A stretch of 64,000 bases of DNA from Parabacteroides hominis (GTDB lineage Bacteria > Bacteroidota > Bacteroidia > Bacteroidales > Tannerellaceae). Position 1 is the stretch's first letter, and the number at the start of each line of letters is the position of its first letter. The notes under the pieces are model-generated. The model saw only the letters and a list, made by a program, of their open reading frames with translations. It was not told the origin of the DNA and did not search any database. The stretch spans positions 31,434 through 95,433 of the forward strand of contig NZ_JACOOJ010000019.1 in the NCBI RefSeq assembly GCF_014287585.1, given 5' to 3'. Shown one piece after another: positions 27,865 to 34,744 of this stretch. A program made the position numbers and the translations under genes.

Positions 27865-29121
27865 TTATTCCACAATCACCAACACCGGATTGGCATCTTC
27901 GGCCAGTGTATCGAAAAACGGAGGTCTCTCTGCATCCGGATGTTTTTCCAACCATTTGTCGATATCTTCAATGGTCATCACTCCTATCAGTTGCCCTTTG
28001 CTGTTGGTACGCACCGGATAGAACGGCGCAAATCCGGCAAGGTCGTCCTGGAAACCTTTTTCTATCTCTCCCATGATAGTTGTCCCGGTCTTTTTGTCAT
28101 ATAGCCCCACATAGCCTTTGTTATCCTCTCCCAACCAGCCTTTACTTACGGCAAACACTATTTTGTCCTTAGTTTCTGTCACATCTGTTACAAAAGCATG
28201 ATTAGATGTGATTTCTGTTTTTCCAGTTTCTTCAACCGGATAGTGCCATTTACCGGTATCGAACACATAGGTAACCGAGGGACCTTCTGCGCTTATACCA
28301 TAAATGGAATCGTTGAACGCCTGATGGAAACGGACAGACCCGCCGGCCTGCCACATCTGATCCGAACCTTTTACTTCCACCACGTGTCCCATATCTTCAC
28401 GCCTTCCTTTAAGTTTATGGAATGTCAGCCCACTATAAGGCATCAAACTTGGAGACTCGTATATGGACGCATCGAAATACCGCGTAGGAGTGTATGTCGT
28501 GACAGGCTTTCCCGATCCTGCAACAGCCATAGAATCTATCAGATTTCCTTCCAGGTTCATGCGTAGGAAAGAAATGTATCGTCCACCATCCGGGCTACTT
28601 CCCGACAGTACCGTTGACATCACCGTGTCTTCAATCAATGGAAAAGAAGTGAGCATGCGGTTCATTTTTATCGAACCGAGAAAACGGTTGTCCATACTAT
28701 ATTTCACAATGCCTTTTGGCTTGAAGAAATAGAGCACATCGCTCCCGGCCTCGTCCAAGACCGGGACACAGGACCCGTATGCTTCCGGATCTTGTCCCGG
28801 ATGCCCCACGGTAGTTATATATTTCCCTGTATTCAAGTCAAATGTCATACATTTCTGGCTGTTGCCACGCTCCATATTGCTTATAATGGCATATTTATCG
28901 GTCACCAAAAGATTCCAACGATTGGCAACTAAGACACTGTCGTTGGTTTCTAAAGGGATGAACCTTATTTTGTTTCCCAATTGCGACACTTTCAACTCTT
29001 GAAGGTTCTCCATAGCATCAACGACATTTATAGTACCCCGGTCAAATGTCCGGTTTGCACCGGAACATGATATGAGTAAAAAGCCGGTCAGCCAAACGGC
29101 ACATTGTTTTATTCCTCTCAT
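27865..29121 (-). CDS. BF3164-like six-bladed beta-propeller lipoprotein
   Basis: A 418-residue lipoprotein with lipobox LLISC (C19). The segment NKIRFIPLETNDSVLVAN matches the opening of the propeller seen in the paralogues at 30048, 31356 and 33342 (VEYIPLETNDEF). Later blades include GKYITTVGHPGQDPEAYGSC, VLYFFKPKGIVKYSMD and DKIVFAVSKGWLGEDNKGYVGL. It ends EKHPDAERPPFFDTL with a short acidic tail. Function of this Bacteroidetes-specific family is unknown; the shape suggests surface ligand binding. It is the most diverged member here and faces the opposite way. Confidence 0.85.
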   Translation of the reverse strand: MRGIKQCAVWLTGFLLISCSGANRTFDRGTINVVDAMENLQELKVSQLGNKIRFIPLETNDSVLVANRWNLLVTDKYAIISNMERGNSQKCMTFDLNTGKYITTVGHPGQDPEAYGSCVPVLDEAGSDVLYFFKPKGIVKYSMDNRFLGSIKMNRMLTSFPLIEDTVMSTVLSGSSPDGGRYISFLRMNLEGNLIDSMAVAGSGKPVTTYTPTRYFDASIYESPSLMPYSGLTFHKLKGRREDMGHVVEVKGSDQMWQAGGSVRFHQAFNDSIYGISAEGPSVTYVFDTGKWHYPVEETGKTEITSNHAFVTDVTETKDKIVFAVSKGWLGEDNKGYVGLYDKKTGTTIMGEIEKGFQDDLAGFAPFYPVRTNSKGQLIGVMTIEDIDKWLEKHPDAERPPFFDTLAEDANPVLVIVE

Positions 29122-29234
29122 TTTGTAATAATCTAACTGTTTATATGTTTATTTACACTCGGAAGCTCCAATTCAATTTCGAAAGTAAAAGCGTCCAGTT
29201 TACCACCGATCTTTTCAATAATTCAATTCTTTGT

Positions 29235-29242
29235 TATTTTTG
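29235..29242 (+). promoter_or_regulatory. Possible -7 element upstream of the 29410 gene
   Basis: TATTTTTG with a TTTT 21 bp upstream (29210-29213). The leader would be about 160 nt. The 288-bp divergent gap also contains a palindrome (29301-29316); a CGAAAGTA at 29180-29187 is a one-mismatch -7 box for the minus-strand propeller gene. Confidence 0.35.
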
Positions 29243-29300
29243 ACGCACCGGTTTCCGAGAAGTTACAGATAGGGGAATCTTTTTTTCAAACATCGACCGG

Positions 29301-29316
29301 GTTTCACCGGTGAAAC
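29301..29316. promoter_or_regulatory. 16-bp palindrome GTTTCACCGGTGAAAC
   Basis: Perfect dyad in the divergent gap, 94 bp before the start at 29410. It has the outer half-sites of a parS-like sequence but a CCGG centre where parS has ACGT, so an operator for an unknown repressor is more likely than a ParB site. Confidence 0.4.
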
Positions 29317-29409
29317 TTTCCGGAGCAACTATGAATAAAAGCGGATGGCGGTTATACTAAAACCCTTCTCTCAGCCGTTTATTCAGATATAGATATCAAA
29401 TATATTATT

Positions 29410-29823
29410 ATGAATACATCGATTGTAATAAATTATCTCAAAAAGTTCTTTCATTCTCTTCCTGAAGTATGGTATATTGCGCTTTTTGCAATCTGGGCGC
29501 ACAGCAATATCCATATTTTGTTCAATGGAGGCAATTGGCATTCGGGAAATATGTTCATGACTTTGTTTTGTATAGCCATTATCGCTTTACTGATCATGCA
29601 GCTTCTAAAAAGGAATGTCTGGAGCCGCTTCCTGTTGGGGATGCTGTTTACTTTCGGTTCGTTACTCATGTTTTTTGCATTGCTATCCGAATATTCGGAA
29701 TTTCCACTCGGAACGGAAGCCGGTGCGATCCAACTGCTCGTTGTCGGCTCTCTACTTATAGGTATTTCCTTTCTGTTAGGCGGAAAGATGCTGCTGAACG
29801 GGTTGCATAATATGTGTGCCTGA
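29410..29823 (+). CDS. Small four-helix membrane protein of unknown function
   Basis: A 137-residue hydrophobic protein with four predicted membrane segments: VWYIALFAIWAHSNIHILF, MFMTLFCIAIIALLIMQLL, FLLGMLFTFGSLLMFFALL and IQLLVVGSLLIGISFLLGG. There is no signal peptide and no recognised domain. It precedes the propeller lipoprotein operon on the same strand. The sequence before it (TATACTAAAACCC and CCGTTTATTCAGATATAG, 29354-29386) resembles the leader of the propeller gene at 33342, hinting at shared control. Function unknown. Confidence 0.65.
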   Translation: MNTSIVINYLKKFFHSLPEVWYIALFAIWAHSNIHILFNGGNWHSGNMFMTLFCIAIIALLIMQLLKRNVWSRFLLGMLFTFGSLLMFFALLSEYSEFPLGTEAGAIQLLVVGSLLIGISFLLGGKMLLNGLHNMCA

Positions 29824-29838
29824 TAAAAGTTTGTACAC

Positions 29839-29867
29839 GCTCCGGTGAAAACAGAGATTGCCGGAGC
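29839..29867 (+). terminator. Weak hairpin after the 29410 gene
   Basis: GCTCCGG and CCGGAGC form a 7-bp stem around a 15-nt loop, 16 bp after the stop codon; no T-run follows. Confidence 0.35.
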
Positions 29868-29885
29868 AATACTCCCAAAACCGAT

Positions 29886-29935
29886 TACTCGCTATCACTA
29901 CCACAAATACTCATACCAAACGACCATCTACTCAT
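29886..29935 (+). promoter_or_regulatory. Direct repeats, likely LytTR-regulator binding site
   Basis: TACTCGC (29886), TACTCAT (29908) and TACTCAT (29929) are spaced 22 and 21 bp apart, so they face the same side of the helix. The 28 bp from 29908 share 23 positions with 34644-34671, upstream of the LytS/LytTR operon. LytTR regulators bind direct repeats with this spacing. The site ends 28 bp upstream of the -7 box at 29964. Confidence 0.5.
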
Positions 29936-29963
29936 TTGCCGGATATCTCCCGGTATTATCACA

Positions 29964-29971
29964 TAGATTTG
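29964..29971 (+). promoter_or_regulatory. Putative -7 element of the propeller operon
   Basis: TAGATTTG matches TAnnTTTG, 76 bp before the ATG at 30048, and lies just downstream of the direct repeats. Confidence 0.5.
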
Positions 29972-30047
29972 AATTTATAACTCTATTATCAACTTAATCC
30001 TGGAAACAGGCAAATAAGGGATTGGTAACAATAATAAATTATCCGGC

Positions 30048-31211
30048 ATGAAAGGCACAACTATTTTCTTTCTATCTATTCTGTTAATAACGACAGGTTG
30101 CAAAAGACAGGATCAAACGGCAGACGACCGGGTCACGGTAGATGTCACTAAAAATTCTTTTCCCAAAAAAGAACTGGTTCTTCAAGATTTCATGGATGTG
30201 GAATATATTCCGCTGGAAACAAATGATGAGTTTGTTAATCAAGGGTTTGTACAGGATGTAGGTAAAGAATTCATATTAGTAAAAAACTATAAGGATAACG
30301 GTGATATTTTTGTGTATGACCGGACCGGAAAAGCCATTCGTAAGATAAATCGTAAAGGGCAAGGGGGAGAAGAATACATCTCTTGTAGAAGTGTTACATT
30401 GGATGAAGAAAACAATGAAATGTTTATAAACGATTTCTTGGCAAGAAAAATAAAGGTTTATGACTTGGAGGGAAATTTTAAACGAAGTATCAAACAGAAA
30501 CAAGATGGTGATACCCAGTTTTATTTGGATATATTTAATTATGATAAAGAGAATCTGATTTGTTACGATGAATGCAATCAAGAGATACCATTCCTACTCG
30601 TATCGAAGCAAGACGGAAACATAACCAAAGAGATTAGAACTCCATTTAAAGAGAAGAAGCTATTTCTTCAACTTTTAAGACATGAAGGAGGAACAAGAGC
30701 TGCCGGACCGGGTGAATACAGTAGAATAATCCCATTTAATGGCAATTGGATTCTATTAGAACCCTCGTCAGATACGATCTACACATTAATGCCCGATTAC
30801 AATTTGCGGCCGTTTATCTTGCGAACACCTCCTGTCCACACTATGAATCCGGAATCTTTCTTGGTTTTAAAGTTGGTTTCCAATCGTTATTATTTCATGG
30901 AAAGCATAAAGAATGTATATGATTTCAGTAAAGAAGAAGGCTTTCCGAGAACGTACTTTGTGTACGATACACAGGAAAAGGATTTTTTCAGGTACATCAT
31001 ATACAATGGCGATTATTCTTACAAAAAAGAATTTTATATGTCTATGCTGACCCCTATCAATTCCAAAGGCGAATTATGGGCTACTCTAAATGCTTTCGAA
31101 CTCTGCAGGGACTATAAAAAAGGGAAGTTGAAAGGCAAACTAAAAGAAGTCGCTGCAACATTGGAGGAGGATGACAATCGGGTGGTTATGTTGGTGAAGT
31201 CTAAAAAGTAA
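30048..31211 (+). CDS. BF3164-like six-bladed beta-propeller lipoprotein, paralogue 1
   Basis: A 387-residue lipoprotein with lipobox ITTGC (C18). The mature protein opens with VTVDVTKNSFPKKELVLQ and VEYIPLETNDEFVNQG, followed by blades such as NGDIFVYDRTGKAIRKINRK and ENNEMFINDFLARKIKVYDL, and ends in a basic segment (DYKKGKLKGKLKEVAATLEE). It is closely related to the next gene, with near-identical DNA at both ends and more divergence in the middle. Likely on the cell surface or in the periplasm; the ligand is unknown. Upstream direct repeats suggest regulation by the LytTR regulator encoded at 37393. Confidence 0.85.
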   Translation: MKGTTIFFLSILLITTGCKRQDQTADDRVTVDVTKNSFPKKELVLQDFMDVEYIPLETNDEFVNQGFVQDVGKEFILVKNYKDNGDIFVYDRTGKAIRKINRKGQGGEEYISCRSVTLDEENNEMFINDFLARKIKVYDLEGNFKRSIKQKQDGDTQFYLDIFNYDKENLICYDECNQEIPFLLVSKQDGNITKEIRTPFKEKKLFLQLLRHEGGTRAAGPGEYSRIIPFNGNWILLEPSSDTIYTLMPDYNLRPFILRTPPVHTMNPESFLVLKLVSNRYYFMESIKNVYDFSKEEGFPRTYFVYDTQEKDFFRYIIYNGDYSYKKEFYMSMLTPINSKGELWATLNAFELCRDYKKGKLKGKLKEVAATLEEDDNRVVMLVKSKK

Positions 31212-31355
31212 AAAAATATTGACAGTATTGGAACACAATTTCATTCATATGTCCATGCCTAACGGTACATTAACCGAATGTCCGGGATTGGTGTATATCA
31301 TCCGTTTTCAGCAAATCTTTGTCATGTGAAAGAATAATAGAGTAAATAAAATGAT

Positions 31356-32525
31356 ATGAAGATGAAAATATTAATTTTTTTAGAAATAATCATCCTGTTT
31401 GTGATGGCAGGATGTGGAGGTAATTCATCGACTGATGGTTTTATAACAGTAGATGTAACGAAAAGTTATTCCTCCAAAAAAGAACTGGTTCTTCAAGACT
31501 TCATGGATGTGGAATATATTCCGCTGGAAACAAATGATGAGTTTGTTAATCAAGGGTGTGTGGAGGCGGTTGGTGAAAAATACATAATCGTAACAAACTA
31601 TGTGAGTGACGGTAATATTTTTGTGTATGATCGGAGCGGAAAAGCTATCCGTAAGATAAACCGCAAAGGGCAAGGAGGGGAAGAATATACATCGTGTAGA
31701 AGTATTACATTGGATGAAGAAAATGAAGAACTGTTTGTAAACGATAACTATGCAAAAAAAATAAGAGTTTATGATTTGGAAGGAAATTTCAAACGAAGTC
31801 TTAATCAAAAGAGTGAGAAAAATTCGTTTTATTTGGATATGTTTGACTATGACAAGGAAAACTTGATTTGTTATGATAAGTTTAATTATGAAATACCGTT
31901 CTTGCTTGTGTCGAAGCAAGATGGAAGTATAACGAAAGAAATTGAAATTCCATTTAAAGAGAAGAAATTATTTCATATAGTTTTAAGACAACCTGATGGA
32001 GTAGTGACAGCATCTGCAGGGCCTGGGCCGTATAATAGTATAATTCCTTTTGGGAGTAATTGGCTTCTATTTGAGGCCTCTTCAGATACGATTTACACAT
32101 TAATGCCTGATTGCAGTTTGCATCCGTTTATTGTACGAACACCGCCTATTCACACCATGGATCCGGAAGTTTATCCGGTTTTAAGGTTGGTTTCCGATCG
32201 CTATTATTTTATGGAAAGTGTAACAAATGTATATGATTTTAGTAAACAAGAAGGATTCCCGAAAACATACTTTGTGTACGATACACAGGGAAAGAAATTT
32301 TTTAACTATATCATATACAATGGCGATTATTCTTATAAAAAAGAATTCTATATGTCTATGCTGACCCCTATCAATTCCAAAGGCGAATTATGGGCTACTC
32401 TAAATGCTTTCGAACTCTGCAAGGACTATAAAAAAGGAAAGTTGAAAGGCAAACTAAAGGAAGTCGCTGCAACATTGGATGAGGATGACAATCGGGTAGT
32501 TATGTTGGTAAAACACAAAAAGTAA
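31356..32525 (+). CDS. BF3164-like six-bladed beta-propeller lipoprotein, paralogue 2
   Basis: A 389-residue lipoprotein with lipobox VMAGC. It shares VLQDFMDVEYIPLETNDEFVNQ and the final ~65 residues almost exactly with paralogue 1. The middle differs by many substitutions, and an insertion near SAGPGPYNSIIPFG alters one blade loop. The 144-bp upstream gap holds an imperfect -7 box (AATCTTTG, 31314-31321), so it may have its own promoter or be read through. Function unknown. Confidence 0.85.
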   Translation: MKMKILIFLEIIILFVMAGCGGNSSTDGFITVDVTKSYSSKKELVLQDFMDVEYIPLETNDEFVNQGCVEAVGEKYIIVTNYVSDGNIFVYDRSGKAIRKINRKGQGGEEYTSCRSITLDEENEELFVNDNYAKKIRVYDLEGNFKRSLNQKSEKNSFYLDMFDYDKENLICYDKFNYEIPFLLVSKQDGSITKEIEIPFKEKKLFHIVLRQPDGVVTASAGPGPYNSIIPFGSNWLLFEASSDTIYTLMPDCSLHPFIVRTPPIHTMDPEVYPVLRLVSDRYYFMESVTNVYDFSKQEGFPKTYFVYDTQGKKFFNYIIYNGDYSYKKEFYMSMLTPINSKGELWATLNAFELCKDYKKGKLKGKLKEVAATLDEDDNRVVMLVKHKK

Positions 32526-32560
32526 CCCTTAGGATATATTAAAATCAGGGCAATCTTATA

Positions 32561-33032
32561 CCGCAGGCTTGTCTGTTAGCTCACCTGTAAATCATCATTT
32601 ACAGGTTCAAATCTTCTTAGATTATCCTCTAAATACCCCCTGGTTGTTTTATTTAATTAGGGTTCACACTGTTCGGGAAACTCTGTAGATCAGCACGTTA
32701 CTGTGAACCCTGTGAATGCAAGATAAAAAAAGGCGGGATCGATCGATAGGATTGGCTGATCGTAAACCGGTTTCACAGCCTTCACAACAAATCACTGGCC
32801 ATTAGCCTTTTACCGCCGTGAACCCTGTTTTTTAGTTTTGTCATATAAGGGATCTGATTGGTTCCTGTCCCGTAAAATATAGGTTATAGGCTAAAAAATA
32901 CAGCCTTTAGCCTGTCAGGGAAAAGCCTATAGGGTAGCAGGAAAAAGGTAGGCATCTATCCGGCAACCGATACCGACCTTTTCGGAAAGCGACAGGCATC
33001 TATAAGAACAACTTCACAGACTCATATTCTGG
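32561..33032. repeat. Long noncoding repeat, copy A (~465 bp)
   Basis: From about 32569 this matches 60086-60556 with roughly 90% or better identity by eye, including TAAATACCCCCTG, TTTTATTTAATTAGGGTTCA, AAAGGCGGGATCGATCGATA and GGTTATAGGCTAAAAAATAC. Copy A lacks one 9-bp CACAGCCTT unit found in copy B. It contains several GTGAACCCTG boxes and inverted repeats (AGGGTTCAC with GTGAACCCT; AGGCTAAA with TTTAGCCT). No convincing reading frame spans it. The first bases (32561-32612) are the right end of the fold-back element. Confidence 0.85.
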
Positions 33033-33045
33033 AAGATTTGAAACA

Positions 33046-33266
33046 TAAATAATGATTTATGGGTGAGCAAACAGACAAGGCAGCATCTTGTGCCGCAGGC
33101 TCTCTTTTGCCGTCTGCTTCAGCAGACGGATAGATGATTAATACAATAGATGAAAGGGACTGAAGTCCACAGAGGAAGAGGCTTTGCCTCTAAATCTTTT
33201 AAACCGTCTGCTGAAGCAGACGGCAAAAGAGAGCCTACAGCCACGAGACAAACCTCGATGCGGTCA
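33046..33266. repeat. Fold-back miniature element, copy A
   Basis: The left arm runs from ATGATTTATGGGTGAGC through GCAGGCTCTCTTTTG to the palindrome at 33110-33129; the right arm starts with the same palindrome at 33204-33223 and continues GCAAAAGAGAGCCTACAGC. Between them lies ~75 bp including AGAGGCTTTGCCTCT. The arms are mutual inverted repeats, so the unit can fold on itself. No transposase is present; the structure resembles a non-autonomous MITE. Confidence 0.75.
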
Positions 33267-33341
33267 CCCTATACTAAAATCGTTTTCCTACCGTTTATCA
33301 AATATAGGCATCTATTATTTCCTAAAGATAAATCTCCAAAT

Positions 33342-34472
33342 ATGAAAAGTATAAATGTCCTCTTGCCTATGCTCTTCCTTCTAATGGCAGGATGCGTAGA
33401 AAACAAACATTCAACAAATGATCTGATCACGGTAGATGTCACGGCAAAATATCCCTATAAAGAACTGATTCTGCAAGACTTTATGGATGTTGAATATATC
33501 CCGTTAGAGACAACGGACGAATTTCTTTGTCAAGGTAATATATGGGCGGTAGGCAAGAATGTCATAGTCGCGACCAACTTTAATTTTAGCGGGGATATTT
33601 TCCTCTTTGACCGGAAAGGGAGAGCTTTGAAAAAGATTAACCGAAAAGGACAAGGTAATGAAGAATATGCATTATTCAATAGAATCGTATTAGATGAAGA
33701 AAAGGAAGAAATATTTGTCAACGATATTTCTAAGAAAATACTTGTATATGACCTGGAAGGTAATTTCAAACGGAAAATCTCATGGAAAGGAGATTTGCTA
33801 CCTTTTGAAATGTATAATTTTGACCAGGAAAACCTAATCTGTCGCGATCATTTTCATAACAATACCGGGCAATCATTTTTACTTCTATCCAAACAAGACG
33901 GTCGCATTACAAAAGAAATTCAAATACCATTTGAAAAGAAAAAGTCGATTGTCGTTTGGTCTCAAGATAGGAAAATGACCTATCACCCACAAACATCTCA
34001 TCCCATAATGCCTTATTTTAACGATTATGTATTAACAGAATATTCAGCCGATACGTTGTATAGCTATTCACCAGACCATGCTTTGAAACCATTCATTGCA
34101 AGGGTCCCATCCTGCCAATCCATGAATCCTGAAGTCTTTCTTATACCGAGTTTGCTCACGGATCGATACTTTTTTATGGAAGCGCTTGAAAAAACAATTG
34201 AATTCTCGTCTATTGATCTATTATATGACAAGCAGGAAAAAGCTTTATTCAGATATAGAGCCTATAACTCTGATTACGTAAATAAGAAAGAAGCCTTCTT
34301 AAAATCAAAACCTTTAAACGGCAAAATCCCATCCTGCCAATTTTTAGAAGCATCGGATCTTATCCGGGATTATAAAGGGGGAAAGCTAAAAGACAAATTG
34401 AAAGAAGTGGCTGCTACATTGGAAGAAGATGACAATCCGGTGATTATGTTGATTAAACATCGAATGAGATGA
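33342..34472 (+). CDS. BF3164-like six-bladed beta-propeller lipoprotein, paralogue 3
   Basis: A 376-residue lipoprotein with lipobox LMAGC (C19). It shares the opening ELILQDFMDVEYIPLETTDEF and the closing KGGKLKDKLKEVAATLEEDDNP with the two upstream paralogues but is more diverged, and it is separated from them by 816 bp of repeats. I chose the ATG at 33342, which opens the signal peptide (MKSINVLLPMLFLLMAGC); the frame is open 64 codons further upstream but those codons run through the repeat element. The leader carries CTATACTAAAATCG and CCGTTTATCAAATATAG, similar to the leader of the gene at 29410. Function unknown. Confidence 0.83.
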   Translation: MKSINVLLPMLFLLMAGCVENKHSTNDLITVDVTAKYPYKELILQDFMDVEYIPLETTDEFLCQGNIWAVGKNVIVATNFNFSGDIFLFDRKGRALKKINRKGQGNEEYALFNRIVLDEEKEEIFVNDISKKILVYDLEGNFKRKISWKGDLLPFEMYNFDQENLICRDHFHNNTGQSFLLLSKQDGRITKEIQIPFEKKKSIVVWSQDRKMTYHPQTSHPIMPYFNDYVLTEYSADTLYSYSPDHALKPFIARVPSCQSMNPEVFLIPSLLTDRYFFMEALEKTIEFSSIDLLYDKQEKALFRYRAYNSDYVNKKEAFLKSKPLNGKIPSCQFLEASDLIRDYKGGKLKDKLKEVAATLEEDDNPVIMLIKHRMR

Positions 34473-34643
34473 CAAATCTCCTGCCTTATTGTAAAAACGA
34501 TCGAAAACACCCCAAACAGTAGCCGGATGAACCGTGCCGTGGGATAGTATTTCTTTGTATTCTGCTACAGTTTTCATAACTCCATCCTTTTTTACAAAGT
34601 CAGAAATAAAATCAACAATATGCAACAAGTTTTTATTCCCTTA

Positions 34644-34671
34644 TACTCATTCAAAACAACCATCCGCTCAT
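34644..34671 (+). promoter_or_regulatory. Direct repeats, likely LytTR binding site (autoregulation)
   Basis: TACTCAT (34644) and CGCTCAT (34665), 21 bp apart, with 23 of 28 positions shared with 29908-29935. It lies 30 bp before the -7 box at 34701. The rest of the 272-bp gap, from 34473, shows no confident gene. Confidence 0.5.
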
Positions 34672-34700
34672 TAAGTCAATAATAAGCGGTCTTTACGGGA

Positions 34701-34708
34701 TATATTTG
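34701..34708 (+). promoter_or_regulatory. Putative -7 element of the kinase operon
   Basis: TATATTTG matches TAnnTTTG, 37 bp before the ATG at 34745. Confidence 0.5.
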
Positions 34709-34744
34709 AAGGGTAATTCAATTATTCATCTTATTTTTACAGGT

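Noticed and set aside
33150..33341. Upstream in-frame extension of propeller paralogue 3
   Set aside because: The extra 64 codons translate the fold-back repeat, and the ATG at 33342 begins a clear lipoprotein signal.
34386..34628. An 80-codon minus-strand frame after propeller paralogue 3
   Set aside because: Half of it is antisense to the propeller gene. The other half (VMKTVAEYKEILSHG) looks coding-like but has no start context or family; at most a gene remnant.
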